A stretch of 64,000 nt of DNA from Richelia sinica FACHB-800. GTDB taxonomy: Bacteria > Cyanobacteriota > Cyanobacteriia > Cyanobacteriales > Nostocaceae. Shown piece by piece: positions 1 through 8,915 of this stretch. The notes beneath the pieces were generated by a model. It was given only the letters and a program-made list of their open reading frames with translations. It did not search any database and was not told the DNA's origin. Numbering within the stretch: the stretch's first letter is position 1; the number at the start of each line of letters is the position of its first letter. Where the stretch lies: the NCBI RefSeq assembly GCF_014698825.1, contig NZ_JACJTT010000001.1, positions 412,931-476,930 on the forward strand, in the 5' to 3' direction. Both the position numbers and the translations under genes were made by a program.

Positions 1-276
1 TTCCATCCCCATTAATGCCAACCCACCCAATTGATGGATGAGTTGTTGACTAAAGGTGAAAGTATCTGGTGTGCGTGGTGGTGGGTCACCAATACAAATA
101 TGTGCAGCTTGGGGATGCCAGGAAATTTCTAGCCAATCCCGTTGTTTAAGGGTGCGTAGGGCGATGGCAATGGTATAGCGATCGCGCTGATATACTTGTT
201 CTGTCCGCGCAGGTAGCCAATGAGCGCGGAGTTCACTACAAGCAGCTGTAAGGGTCGTAAAATCAACTGGAAGCAA
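1..276 (-). CDS. rqcH: RqcH/Rqc2-family (NFACT) protein, N-terminal part, truncated by window edge
   Basis: The first 92 codons of a minus-strand gene that runs off the left edge. The visible protein reads PVDFTTLTAACSELR, then HWLPAR, VYQRDRYTIAIALRT and GDPPPRTPDTFTFSQQL. I recognise this as the start of cyanobacterial NFACT proteins (older name: fibronectin-binding protein or DUF814). RqcH binds stalled 50S subunits and recruits tRNA-Ala to add alanine tails in ribosome rescue; that role is family knowledge. An in-frame TGA lies four codons before the chosen start, so translation must begin within TTA ATT GTT TTG CTT CCA. I chose TTG at 276, which aligns with the Met-x-Pro-Val-Asp start I expect. 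No clear Shine-Dalgarno site is seen. Confidence 0.8.
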   Translation of the reverse strand, partial: MLPVDFTTLTAACSELRAHWLPARTEQVYQRDRYTIAIALRTLKQRDWLEISWHPQAAHICIGDPPPRTPDTFTFSQQLIHQLGGLALMGME

Positions 277-543
277 AACAATTAATCAATGGCTGTTCAA
301 CATTGATGGTTAGTATACTTCTATCTTCTCTGATTCTTGGTTGTCTCAACCAATTTTTCTCTGCTTACCCTCATTTGTCAAAAATTGAGGAATTGATTGC
401 TTGAGCACTGTACCAAAACTTGTATTGCGCTCAAGTGAAGCTGTTTGAGGGGATGACAAGGTTAACACAAGAGCGATCGCTTGATGAGTGGATGCCCTTG
501 TGCGGGAATCGAATCCTGTACTTAAGCATCCAAATCATGGCTA

Positions 544-816
544 TTACTGCCAAGGTGAGGGGATTGGTGTGGTTGAAATGACTTTATTCGCCATCAATCT
601 AATAGCTGTTTTACCGCATTTTGGGCATTCCAGTTCTAGAAACTGAGGAGATGACACTTCCACTTCACTCAATAAACCTTGTTTACAATGCCAGCATTCA
701 AAAATCACTCTACTTACAGGTTGATTACAGTCTAGAATCTTGACGTGTTGAAAATGGGTGGTCTCGGATTCTGGTCTTCTGGGTTTATAGGATTTTCTGA
801 TTTCTCTAACTTCCAT
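544..816 (-). CDS. Small zinc-ribbon protein, function unknown
   Basis: A 90-residue protein with two CxxC knuckles, CWHC near residue 42 and CPKC near residue 64, spaced about 22 residues apart, as in a zinc ribbon. The N-terminal third is basic and rich in Arg/Lys, which would suit nucleic-acid contact, but that is inference. I do not recognise the family. It stands alone between rqcH and the glycosyltransferase gene at 1066-2334. Open frames on the plus strand overlap it, but they lack any recognisable motif. The regular spacing of the four cysteines is the main reason to believe in this frame. Confidence 0.5.
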   Translation of the reverse strand: MEVREIRKSYKPRRPESETTHFQHVKILDCNQPVSRVIFECWHCKQGLLSEVEVSSPQFLELECPKCGKTAIRLMANKVISTTPIPSPWQ

Positions 817-1065
817 CTTCTTACCTGTCTAAGTTGCTGTTCGATTTCTAGGAATTACATCCCAGTCTTGGGAGCGTCGGATGACTATAATTGCCAAATT
901 CATCCATCATTGTGTCACCTTCCCTTCTCTATCGTCTAACTTCTGTCAAACAATTCTTTTCAGAAGTATGGTTAACGTTACACTTCACTATCACCACCAT
1001 AAGGAAGATAGAAATAATTGCTCCTTGGTTTTGTTCTTCACTAGGGATGTAATTCCTGCAAAACC

Positions 1066-2334
1066 TTATTTAGCAACTAAGACAGGCTCTTTGGCTGTTG
1101 GAGTCAGAATTTGGGTATATAAAGCATCTAACTGGCTAGCCACTCCATCCCAGCTAAAACGGTCTTTGACACGATTCTGACCGGCTTGACCCAATTCTTC
1201 CCGCCATTGGGGGTTAGTTAAAATGCGGTCAATTGCCTTGCTAAAGGCTGGGATATCTTGGGGTGGTACAAGTAAGCCTGTTTTTTCGTTCACCACGGTA
1301 AATTGTAGACCTCCCACATCACTAGCTACCACTGGTGTACCACTGGCCATAGCTTCAATGGCCACTAAGCCAAAGGGTTCATAATGGCTAGGAACAACGC
1401 AAACATCAGCGGCCGCGTAATAGGTAGGGAGAATTTCTTGACTCAAACGGCCGGGAAGGATTGTACATGCAGTCATTCCTAATTCTCTGACAATACCTTC
1501 AATGCGATCGCGCTCTCTACCGTCGCTATTACCTGGTGTACTTCCACCCCCAATAATCAGCTGTAATTTTTCTGAACCATAGAACTGGGATTGACGTACA
1601 GCACGGACTAGGGTTTCTATGCCTTTGCGGGGGTCAAAACGGCCCACATACAGCACCACTTTGGCTTCTGGATCGATTTTTAGTAATTTTCTAGCTGTTT
1701 CGCGGTCAACAGACCCAAATCTGTGAATATCTGTACCACAGGGAATGATTTCGATTTCACCTTTTTGGGAAACAAGCGATCGCATATGTTCATATTCTTG
1801 TGGACTTGTAGCCACAATTCTTTCTGCTGTTTCCAACACCTGTTTTTCGACTCGCAAACGGTCACTAGCAACGGGGGGAATAGACTTGAGGGAATTATAT
1901 TTAACTATGCCTAAAGAATGATAAGTGTGAACTTGTTTACTGCCTTGTTTTTGCTTTAATTGCATTCCCACCCAGCTAGAAAGCCAGTAATTGCTATGTA
2001 CAAGTTTGTATTTAATCTCGTTTTCTTTTTGAAATTCTAATAACTGATCAACAAATTCTCGCAAATATTGAAAACCTTGATCCCTTGGTACAAATTCTAC
2101 TGGTCCCGATGTTAAACGGATAGTGCGACATTGAGAATTATGTTTAACAATAGTTTCCTGATCAGCACTCACTCTCCGACTAAACATATCAACTTCCCAC
2201 CCTAAATGAGATAGTGCTTCACCTACTTGGCGTACATAAACATTTTGTCCGCCAGCTTCTTCTTTACCAATCTCAATAGCTGGGTCACCATGGACTGATA
2301 TCAAGGCAATACGTTTCTCAGTTTTTGAGTTCAT
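1066..2334 (-). CDS. GT4 glycosyltransferase, similar to single-domain sucrose-phosphate synthases
   Basis: A 422-residue GT-B-fold glycosyltransferase of family GT4. The N-terminal donor-loop motif GKEEAGGQNVYVRQ (about residues 22-35) is of the type seen in sucrose synthases, sucrose-phosphate synthases and MshA-like enzymes. The C-terminal half has VLYVGRFDPRKG (about 228-239) and the E-x7-E motif of retaining GT4 enzymes in EPFGLVAIEAMASGTPVV. Length and the GGQNVYV motif fit the single-domain sucrose-phosphate synthases described in Anabaena, which would make sucrose-6-phosphate from UDP- or ADP-glucose and fructose-6-phosphate. Sequence alone cannot exclude another acceptor. The fused phosphatase domain found in some SPS proteins is absent. 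The ATG start is followed by an immediate beta-strand, RIALISVHGD. Confidence 0.8.
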   Translation of the reverse strand: MNSKTEKRIALISVHGDPAIEIGKEEAGGQNVYVRQVGEALSHLGWEVDMFSRRVSADQETIVKHNSQCRTIRLTSGPVEFVPRDQGFQYLREFVDQLLEFQKENEIKYKLVHSNYWLSSWVGMQLKQKQGSKQVHTYHSLGIVKYNSLKSIPPVASDRLRVEKQVLETAERIVATSPQEYEHMRSLVSQKGEIEIIPCGTDIHRFGSVDRETARKLLKIDPEAKVVLYVGRFDPRKGIETLVRAVRQSQFYGSEKLQLIIGGGSTPGNSDGRERDRIEGIVRELGMTACTILPGRLSQEILPTYYAAADVCVVPSHYEPFGLVAIEAMASGTPVVASDVGGLQFTVVNEKTGLLVPPQDIPAFSKAIDRILTNPQWREELGQAGQNRVKDRFSWDGVASQLDALYTQILTPTAKEPVLVAK

Positions 2335-3009
2335 AGGTTTGTCTGTTGCTAATTTTAATGAAGTCGCAGACGATTACAAGCCTTTGCCTATCAGGCTTTC
2401 ACAGAGTTATTACAAAAATTGATGATTATTTATTTTAACTTTGATTATGTCATTACTTCAGCTATTTTTAACATTTTTAGTTGTGAATATCCATGGTTTA
2501 TTTCACACTCCCATATTTAATTTATTTATATCTGATTGATTTATATTCATTTCTAATACCTTTGATAGATGTGATTCTATCCTTTAGATAGATATTTGCT
2601 CGCCATATCTGTAATGAGAAGATGAGGCTATTTGCATAGTAAATTACTGATAATCATCCACTCAGAGCATCAACGTCAGAAATTATATTTATCATTTATC
2701 TTTTTGATTAACAGTCTATTTTTATTCAGGTCTATGCTCTAGTTTTGCGATTACACATAACTAGGAGAACACAATATTTGATATAGGCTGATATAAACAC
2801 GGAAATTATTTTGCTGCTAACAAATAAATAGTTATTGCGTGGAAATTTTCACGCTTAAATTGCTATCAAATCTGACAGTGATGATTGTTAGCTCATCAAC
2901 TAGAAAAAATTTCACTCTTTTGAGTTAAATATAATATTATGAATCTTTACAAAATTTTGTTAAATAAGATACTGTTTTTCTTTTTAGTGTTAATTTTATC
3001 TCCCAACAC
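2335..3009. other. AT-rich intergenic region
   Basis: 675 bases without a convincing gene, between two minus-strand glycosyltransferase genes. The sequence is very AT-rich with many short T/A runs and stop codons in all frames. It must hold the promoter of the gene ending at 1066 and the 3' end of the transcript of 3010-4092. I see no recognisable operator or strong hairpin. Confidence 0.6.
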
Positions 3010-4092
3010 CTAAATATGTTGTTTTAACACCTCTACAGTTGCTTGTCCGGTTTTGTCCCAACTAAATAGATTGGCTCTAGCAAGACTTTTTTGCGAGAGT
3101 TGTTGTCTGAGGCCAGAACCGTTGATGATCATCTTCATCGCTGCCGTAATTTCCTCGGTGTTGTAGGGATTAATCAGCATAGCTGCATCACCAGCAACTT
3201 CAGGAAGAGAGGAAATGTTAGAAGTGATCACCGGAGTACCACAGGCCATTGCTTCCAGAACAGGAAAACCAAAACCTTCCCACAGACTAGGAAAAACCAA
3301 GGCTATTGCTTGATTGATGATGATTGGTAGTTCACTATAAGGAACATAGTTGAGAAATTTGACCAAATGAGTAATACCCAATGCTGCGACTTGGGACTGT
3401 AACAAGGGTGTATACCGCTGATCACTAGGGCCTGCTAACCACAATTCATAATCATCTCTCTCAGGTAGAGCAGAGAAAGCAGTAATTAGTCGCTGTAAGT
3501 TTTTGTAAGGGTCTGGACGACCGATATAGAGAAAGTAGTTGCGGGTGGGTAGATTGAGAAACCGGAAGTGAGTGCGATCATGTGCTAAAGGAATTGGGGT
3601 AATTTTATCAATAGGAATATGTAAAAAATCAGTGATATCTTGAGCAGTAGCTTGGGAATTACAAATAATATGTTCTGCTTGTTTTAAAACTTGGGGAACG
3701 TAGTAACGATGATATGGTGTGAGTGGTGAAATTTTTTTCGGGAACCTTAAGGGAATCAAGTCGTGGAACATCACCACAAATCGACAATTTTGATATAAAG
3801 GCGCTTCTGGTAGAGGAGAAAATAATAAACTGGGTTTGAGTTGTTGATAGACTTGTGGTAATTGCCATTGCGTCCACATTAACCGGGATAAATGACCTTT
3901 GGAGCCTTGGTCTGGTGTTAAGTTATTGGGAACAGAGTAACAATCGTAGTGGGGAATTTGGGTGCTACTTAATAATATTGGGTTTAAGTCTTTTAAATAA
4001 GGAAAAATCTGATTAGCATAGTTAGTTATACCTGTTGGTTTTTTACTGATAAATGATAGATTAACTAGGATTTTGCCCATGAAAGTTTTCAT
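3010..4092 (-). CDS. GT4 family glycosyltransferase
   Basis: A 360-residue retaining glycosyltransferase. Visible landmarks are VVMFHDLIPLRFP (about 107-119), CNSQATAQDI (about 145-154), FLYIGRPDPYKNL at the start of the second Rossmann domain (about 188-200) and EGFGFPVLEAMACGTPVI, which holds the E-x7-E nucleotide-sugar site. The pattern FHDLIP...NS...T is typical of mannosyl- or rhamnosyl-type enzymes in polysaccharide clusters. Donor and acceptor cannot be told. It is the second of two GT4 genes here on the same strand, but 675 bases separate them, so co-transcription is doubtful. ATG at 4092 and an internal ATG four codons later are both possible starts. Confidence 0.85.
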   Translation of the reverse strand: MKTFMGKILVNLSFISKKPTGITNYANQIFPYLKDLNPILLSSTQIPHYDCYSVPNNLTPDQGSKGHLSRLMWTQWQLPQVYQQLKPSLLFSPLPEAPLYQNCRFVVMFHDLIPLRFPKKISPLTPYHRYYVPQVLKQAEHIICNSQATAQDITDFLHIPIDKITPIPLAHDRTHFRFLNLPTRNYFLYIGRPDPYKNLQRLITAFSALPERDDYELWLAGPSDQRYTPLLQSQVAALGITHLVKFLNYVPYSELPIIINQAIALVFPSLWEGFGFPVLEAMACGTPVITSNISSLPEVAGDAAMLINPYNTEEITAAMKMIINGSGLRQQLSQKSLARANLFSWDKTGQATVEVLKQHI

Positions 4093-4157
4093 TATTGCTG
4101 TTAGTCAATGGGGTGCATAATAGCATCGCTTCAGGCACCCATAAACATCATAAATCT

Positions 4158-5111
4158 CTAATTGAGCCAAGGTTGGCTGGCTTGATTTAATGCTGCCACT
4201 TCTTCATCACTCATAGTCCACCCTAAAGCACCGATGTTTTGTTTAACCTGGGCTGCGGTTTTGACACCAGCAATAGGAATAACGTTACCCTGAGCAATTA
4301 ACCAATTGAGGGCGACTTGAGCAGGGGTACGACTATATTTTTCACCGATTTGGCGTAGTAAAGATAGGACTGGTTCTATTTTTTTCAGCCCATTTGGACT
4401 AAATTGTGGGTCTAGACTTCTAGCCCCTGTGGGGGTTGTGTTGCTTGTATACTTGCCTGTGAGTAGTCCTTGAGCTAAGGGACTGTAGGCTAAGATTGTC
4501 ACCCCTAATTGACGAGCGGTTGAGAAAATGCCATTACTTTCGATTTGCCGACTGAGTAAGGAGTAACGAACTTGATTGACTGCTAAAGGTACGCCTCGAC
4601 TAGCCAGTATTTGCTGTGCTGTTTGCATTTGTGCCGCTGAATAATTACTGACCCCTACAGCACCAATTCTGCCCCGCTTGACTTCATCGGCTAGGGTATT
4701 CATTAGTGTTTCCTGGCTCAACAAGAATGTAAATGGCCAATGGACTTGGTAGAGTTCCACTCGTTCTACTTGTAGTCGATTGAGACTGGCAGTTAAAGCA
4801 TCGGAGACTGATTGGCCGTCCCAACGCCAAGGTAGGGGCCCGAATTTGGTGGCTATTTGCACTTGGGTTTGGGTTTGTTGTTGGAATTTACCTAATAATG
4901 TTTCTGACAAACCAAGTCCATAAACTTCTGCGGTATCAAAGAAATTCACCCCAGCATCTAAAGCTACGGTAAACGCTGCTTTTAATTCTTCTGCCCCGTA
5001 ATCTTTGCCATAGTTCCAAAAGAGTTTATCACCCCAAGCCCAAGTTCCTAAGCACAGGGGAGGAACTGCTGGGCCGTTTTGTCCTAATGTGATAGTTTCC
5101 ACTTTTGTCAA
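4158..5111 (-). CDS. Aldo/keto reductase
   Basis: A 317-residue NADPH-dependent TIM-barrel oxidoreductase. The catalytic tetrad can be seen: Asp and Tyr in FFDTAEVYG (about residues 58-66), Lys in IATKFGPLPW (about 87), and His in LYQVHWPF (about 124). The NADP-binding C-terminal part follows, with a Ser/Gly-rich IPIAGVKTAAQVKQN. Length and motifs match the plant and cyanobacterial pyridoxal reductase/auxin-induced-type AKRs. The substrate cannot be deduced. It ends 65 bases before the start of the glycosyltransferase gene at 4092 on the same strand, so the two could share a transcript. Confidence 0.9.
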   Translation of the reverse strand: MTKVETITLGQNGPAVPPLCLGTWAWGDKLFWNYGKDYGAEELKAAFTVALDAGVNFFDTAEVYGLGLSETLLGKFQQQTQTQVQIATKFGPLPWRWDGQSVSDALTASLNRLQVERVELYQVHWPFTFLLSQETLMNTLADEVKRGRIGAVGVSNYSAAQMQTAQQILASRGVPLAVNQVRYSLLSRQIESNGIFSTARQLGVTILAYSPLAQGLLTGKYTSNTTPTGARSLDPQFSPNGLKKIEPVLSLLRQIGEKYSRTPAQVALNWLIAQGNVIPIAGVKTAAQVKQNIGALGWTMSDEEVAALNQASQPWLN

Positions 5112-5317
5112 ATTTAATTCATTTACATTTCTTTACTTTTTTAGTGTATCGTTTGCTAGATGAGTCGTACCCACAGACCCACAACAGCCAAGGGTAATAT
5201 TTCCATTCGCTGAACTGATTTCATACTGATTTTGATGATTGTCTAACCAAAGTATTTGAGGGTTTCGGTTTATCTTTAGTTAAAGGGAGACAATCGTGTA
5301 ATACCAAAAAAGTAGCT

Positions 5318-6754
5318 ATGGCAAGCGGTGATGTATTTGATAACCAAACAGAATCCCTAGCGCTGCCAAAGGTCAATGTCCTGACCATGTTTAGGCTAGG
5401 TTTGTTTCAAATGGGATTGAGTATGATGTCCATCTTGACGTTGGGTGTACTCAATCGGGTGATGATTCAGGAAATTGCAATTCCAGCTACCCTGGTGGCT
5501 TTGGTGTTAGCATTACCTTCCTTTGTTGCACCTACTCGCATCTGGTTTGGGCAAATGTCTGATGCCAAGCCCTTATGGGGATACCACCGCACAGCTTATG
5601 TTTGGGTGGGAGCAGCAATATTTGCGATCGCTGCTTTTTTAGCTGTACAAGTAATTTGGCAATTAAATACTTTTGCTAGTAACCCTGATGGTTGGGCATG
5701 GACAACGCAAACCATCGGTTGGACTGCTGTGCTGGGTTTGGTTTTTGCGGTTTATGGTTTAGCTATATGTGCCAGTGGTACGGCCTTTGCTGCTTTGCTG
5801 GTGGATATATCCCAAGAAAATAACCGTTCTAAGGTGGTTGGCATTGTTTGGTCAATGCTGATGGTAGGAATTATTGTCGGGGCGATTATCAGTTCTAGTT
5901 TGCTCCAGCAATTAGATGGTAATGCACCTTTGGAAACCTTGCAGGGAGCAATTAATCGGTTATTTACCATCGTGCCGACCCTGGTTTTCGGTTTGGCAGT
6001 AATTGCTACTGCGGGTGTAGAAAAGAAATATTCTTTCTTTTACCAACGTTCTAACCCAGGAAATCGTGAAGATAGCATTAGTTTGGGTAAAGCTTGGCAA
6101 ATTTTGACTGCTAGTCGGCAAACAGGCTTGTTTTTCACTTTTCTTTTGGTGATGACCATTAGCTTGTTTATGCAAGACCCAATTTTAGAACCCTATGCGG
6201 GGCAAGTATTTAAAATGCCTTTGGCTGAAAGTACCAAGTTGAATGTTTTTTACGGTACTGGCATTTTAATCGCCTATGCGGTAACTGGGTTCTTGATTGT
6301 CCCCCGGTTGGGTAAGCGGAGAACAGCCAAGATTGGTTGCATTTTGGTGTCATTAGCGGCCTTATTACTGGGTTTCTCTGGATTTTCTGCCAATCCTGCT
6401 TTCTTGAAATTCGGTTTGGTAATTTTTGGACTAGCCACAGGTTTTGTTACTACAGCAGCAGTTAGCTTGATGCTAGACTTGACTGTTGCAGAAGCCGCAG
6501 GTACTTTTATTGGTGCTTGGGGATTGGCCCAATCTATTTCCAGAGGTATAGCTACTGTCATTGGTGGTCTGGTTTTAGATATAGGTAGGCAGGTGTTTTC
6601 TGATAAATTAGTTTTGGCCTATGGCATGGTGTTTGCCCTAGAAGCTGGGGGAATGCTGTTGTCGATTTGGTTTTTGAATCGGGTGAATGTGGCTGAGTTT
6701 CAAACCAATACTAAAGATGCGATCGCTTCTGTTTTGGCCAGTGACTTAGATTAA
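5318..6754 (+). CDS. PucC/LhaA-family MFS protein (chlorophyll delivery)
   Basis: A 478-residue, 12-helix protein of the BCH/BCD branch of the major facilitator superfamily. Family marks are the N-terminal VLTMFRLGLFQMGLSMMSILT, the cytoplasmic loop RIWFGQMSDAKPLWGYHRTAY (no arginine-rich sugar-porter motif) and ALLVDISQENNRSKVVGIVWSMLM after helix 4. In purple bacteria PucC and LhaA help assemble light-harvesting complexes. Cyanobacterial members are thought to handle chlorophyll for photosystem or IsiA/Pcb-type proteins. That role is family knowledge; the pigment is inferred. The inositol-phosphatase gene starts 48 bases later on the same strand, so the two may be co-transcribed. Confidence 0.88.
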   Translation: MASGDVFDNQTESLALPKVNVLTMFRLGLFQMGLSMMSILTLGVLNRVMIQEIAIPATLVALVLALPSFVAPTRIWFGQMSDAKPLWGYHRTAYVWVGAAIFAIAAFLAVQVIWQLNTFASNPDGWAWTTQTIGWTAVLGLVFAVYGLAICASGTAFAALLVDISQENNRSKVVGIVWSMLMVGIIVGAIISSSLLQQLDGNAPLETLQGAINRLFTIVPTLVFGLAVIATAGVEKKYSFFYQRSNPGNREDSISLGKAWQILTASRQTGLFFTFLLVMTISLFMQDPILEPYAGQVFKMPLAESTKLNVFYGTGILIAYAVTGFLIVPRLGKRRTAKIGCILVSLAALLLGFSGFSANPAFLKFGLVIFGLATGFVTTAAVSLMLDLTVAEAAGTFIGAWGLAQSISRGIATVIGGLVLDIGRQVFSDKLVLAYGMVFALEAGGMLLSIWFLNRVNVAEFQTNTKDAIASVLASDLD

Positions 6755-6802
6755 CGGTTGGTGATTGAAGACGCACCCAAAAGAATTGATTAATAGCTAA
6801 CC

Positions 6803-7609
6803 ATGAATGATTTTTGGACGACAGTTTTAGATTTTGCCGAAACTATTACCACTAGAGTAGGGGAACAACTCCTCCAAGATTTTGGGAGGGTTCAAGCTGC
6901 TCAAAAAGCTGATGGCAGTTTGGTGACACAGGCTGATAAATGGGCAGATCAGGAAATTCGAGATGCGATCGCATCTAATTTTGCTGGTTATGGCATTTTA
7001 AGCGAGGAAAGCGACAGGGTTTTCCCTGGCACAGAATGGTGTTGGGTGATTGACCCCTTAGATGGGACTACTAACTTTACACGGGGCATTCCCATTTGGT
7101 CGATTTCTTTAGGTTTACTGTACCGGGGTGTACCGATTTTTGGTTATGTTTATTTACCACCACTCCGTCAAGCTTTCCATGGTTTTTGGGCTGGTTCCTC
7201 TGGTTTAACTGTCCCCACAGGTGCTTTTCTCAACCATCATCCCATCCACACCAGTGCTGATAGTCCTAGCGGCAATCACTTCTTTAACCTTTGCTCGCGG
7301 AGTACAGGTGTGATTAAACATAGCTTTCCTTGTAAAATTCGCATGTTAGGGGTAGCTAGTTACAACTTTCTGACAGTGGCCACCGGGGCAGTTTTGGGAG
7401 GAATTGAAGCTACACCCAAGGTGTGGGATATCGCTGGTGCTTGGGTAATTGTCCAAGCCGCTGGTGGTGTGTGGAAATCCCTCAAATCAGAACCATTTCC
7501 CCTCATACCAGAAACAGATTATAGCGATCGCTCTTTCCCTACTTTAGTGGTAAGTCGTCCAGAATTATTGCCAGTATTCTCACCATTTTTAGACGGTGTA
7601 AAACTTTAG
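6803..7609 (+). CDS. Inositol monophosphatase family protein
   Basis: A 268-residue Mg-dependent phosphatase of the IMPase/SuhB/HisN group. Metal-binding motifs are all visible: EES in GILSEESDRVF (about 72-82), DPLDGTTNF (about 94-102) and the second signature KVWDIAGAWVIVQAAGG (about 215-231). These ligate two or three Mg ions and the phosphate. Candidate substrates are inositol-1-phosphate or histidinol phosphate, and the sequence does not choose between them. The ATG at 6803 lies 48 bases after the PucC-like gene, in the same direction. Confidence 0.9.
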   Translation: MNDFWTTVLDFAETITTRVGEQLLQDFGRVQAAQKADGSLVTQADKWADQEIRDAIASNFAGYGILSEESDRVFPGTEWCWVIDPLDGTTNFTRGIPIWSISLGLLYRGVPIFGYVYLPPLRQAFHGFWAGSSGLTVPTGAFLNHHPIHTSADSPSGNHFFNLCSRSTGVIKHSFPCKIRMLGVASYNFLTVATGAVLGGIEATPKVWDIAGAWVIVQAAGGVWKSLKSEPFPLIPETDYSDRSFPTLVVSRPELLPVFSPFLDGVKL

Positions 7610-7712
7610 TTGCCAGATTTCCACAACTACCAAAGATGGGAGAAAATAAAACAACGGACAAGGTGGTTAAGAAACCAACTGATTATAAAACCTAGACACC
7701 GACTCTTCAGAC

Positions 7713-7761
7713 TGTCACCTGTCCCCTGTCACCTGCAATAACCAGTAACCAATCACCAATA
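7713..7761. repeat. Short tandem heptamer repeats (TGTCACC and ACCAATN types)
   Basis: Three heptads TGTCACC, TGTCCCC, TGTCACC (7713-7733) are followed by three degenerate heptads of the ACCARTN type (7741-7761), just before the ATG of the alcohol dehydrogenase gene. Heptameric STRRs are typical of heterocyst-forming cyanobacteria. The same TGTCACC unit recurs at 8888, 11551 and, reversed, at 50592. Confidence 0.75.
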
Positions 7762-7769
7762 ACTCAACC

Positions 7770-8726
7770 ATGAAAGGGCTGTGGCTAGAAAATAACCAAT
7801 TACAACTACGTACAGACATTCCCATCCCTGAACCTCCACCAGGGGAGTCTTTAGTGCGAGTCCTGCGGGCAGGTATTTGTAACACAGACCTGGAGTTATT
7901 ACGAGGTTATTATCCCTACACAGGAATTTTGGGTCATGAGTTTGTCGGTGTAGTAGAACAAGGGCCACAAGATTTAATTAATCGCCGTGTTGTTGGTGAA
8001 ATCAATGCAGCTTGTGGCCATTGTCGTTTTTGTCTGAGTGGACAACCAACCCATTGTGAAAATCGCACCGTTTTAGGTATTGTCAACCGTCATGGTGCCT
8101 TTGCTGAATACCTGTGTTTACCTATCAACAACTTACATCTTGTCCCCGATGATGTATCTACAGAAGCAGCCACCTTTACTGAACCAGTAGCCGCAGCTTT
8201 AGAAATTCAACAGCAAGTTTCCCTATCTGCTAATGACCGAGTGTTAGTAGTGGGAGATGGAAAATTAGGACAATTGGTAGCCCAAACCTTAGCTTTAACT
8301 GGTTGTGATTTATTGGTAGTAGGAAGACATCAGGACAAGTTAGCCCATCTCCAGTCCAAAGGTATTAAAACTGGGTTAGCGGATGCAGTCACAGAAAGGG
8401 CTTTTGATATATCAGTGGAGTGTACAGGTAATCCTGAAGGCTTTGCTACAGCACGTCGCGCTTTAAGGCCCCGTGGTACTCTCGTTCTCAAAAGTACCTA
8501 TGCAGGTCTATTAAGTTTGGATGCTTCTTCTCTGGTCGTCGATGAAATTACCCTCATCGGTTCCCGTTGCGGCCCTTTTACTCCAGCCCTGGATTTATTA
8601 GCTACAGGTCAGGTAGATGTGGAACCTTTAATACAAGCCCGTTATCCCCTCACAGAAGGTTTAGCTGCTTTTGCCAAGGCCCAAACCAAAGGTGTTTTAA
8701 AGGTGTTGTTGGAGATTGAGGAATAG
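7770..8726 (+). CDS. Zinc-dependent MDR-family alcohol dehydrogenase
   Basis: A 318-residue medium-chain dehydrogenase/reductase. The catalytic zinc ligands are Cys in AGICNTDLELLRG (about 37) and His-Glu in LGHEFVGVVEQ (about 55-56). The structural zinc site shows as four cysteines in ACGHCRFCLSGQPTHCENR (about 85-101). The Rossmann motif is VLVVGDGKLGQLVAQTLAL (about 162-180). The protein is shorter than the usual 340-360 residues, but no key element is missing. It resembles sorbitol/threonine dehydrogenase-like enzymes; the substrate is unknown. It starts right after an STRR array, 160 bases downstream of the inositol-phosphatase gene. Confidence 0.88.
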   Translation: MKGLWLENNQLQLRTDIPIPEPPPGESLVRVLRAGICNTDLELLRGYYPYTGILGHEFVGVVEQGPQDLINRRVVGEINAACGHCRFCLSGQPTHCENRTVLGIVNRHGAFAEYLCLPINNLHLVPDDVSTEAATFTEPVAAALEIQQQVSLSANDRVLVVGDGKLGQLVAQTLALTGCDLLVVGRHQDKLAHLQSKGIKTGLADAVTERAFDISVECTGNPEGFATARRALRPRGTLVLKSTYAGLLSLDASSLVVDEITLIGSRCGPFTPALDLLATGQVDVEPLIQARYPLTEGLAAFAKAQTKGVLKVLLEIEE

Positions 8727-8732
8727 GAGGAA

Positions 8733-8815
8733 GGAGTTCAGGAGTTCAGAAGTTCAGAAGACAGAAGTATGGCTAACGCCACGCTGCGCGAACAGGGGTA
8801 ATCATCTGTGCTGAC
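8733..8815. repeat. Dispersed repeat with GTTCAGAA direct repeats and CACGCTGCGCGAACAGG core
   Basis: After the dehydrogenase stop codon lie three spaced copies of the AGTTCAG motif, then AGAAGTATGGCTAACGCC and CACGCTGCGCGAACAGG, then GGGGTAATCATCTG. A reversed copy of the first two parts is at 50641-50700. Diverged pieces occur near 961, 13881 and 32790. GGGGTAATCATCTG also ends the hairpin element at 9338-9401. I read it as a non-coding mobile repeat. Confidence 0.65.
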
Positions 8816-8839
8816 TGAATTTATAGCTGTAGACAAGAC

Positions 8840-8895
8840 AGGACATTAACTGCAACTAAAACTTAGACACACAAAGGCTTTTAGCACTGTCACCT
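8840..8895. repeat. 56-base direct repeat, copy 1
   Basis: Starts AGGACATTAAC and ends AAAGGCTTTTAGCACTGTCACCT. A second 56-base copy at 9428-9483 differs at 8 positions (counted by eye). The two copies bracket the small membrane-protein gene at 8890-9213, and copy 1 runs into the STRR that ends that gene. Confidence 0.75.
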
Positions 8896-8915
8896 GTCAC
8901 CTGTCACCTGTCCCC
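8888..8915. repeat. STRR array, four TGTCACC-type heptads
   Basis: Three perfect TGTCACC heptads and one TGTCCCC. Read on the minus strand they encode the last residues and the stop codon of the gene at 8890-9213. Confidence 0.85.

Noticed and set aside
489..515. tRNA-like T-arm (GATTCGATTCCC on the minus strand)
   Set aside because: The stem does not pair, position 53 is not G, and no acceptor stem, D-arm or anticodon arm can be built around it.
745..1180. Plus-strand open frames across the zinc-ribbon gene and the end of the GT4 gene
   Set aside because: They have no motif and are shadows of or overlap better supported minus-strand genes.
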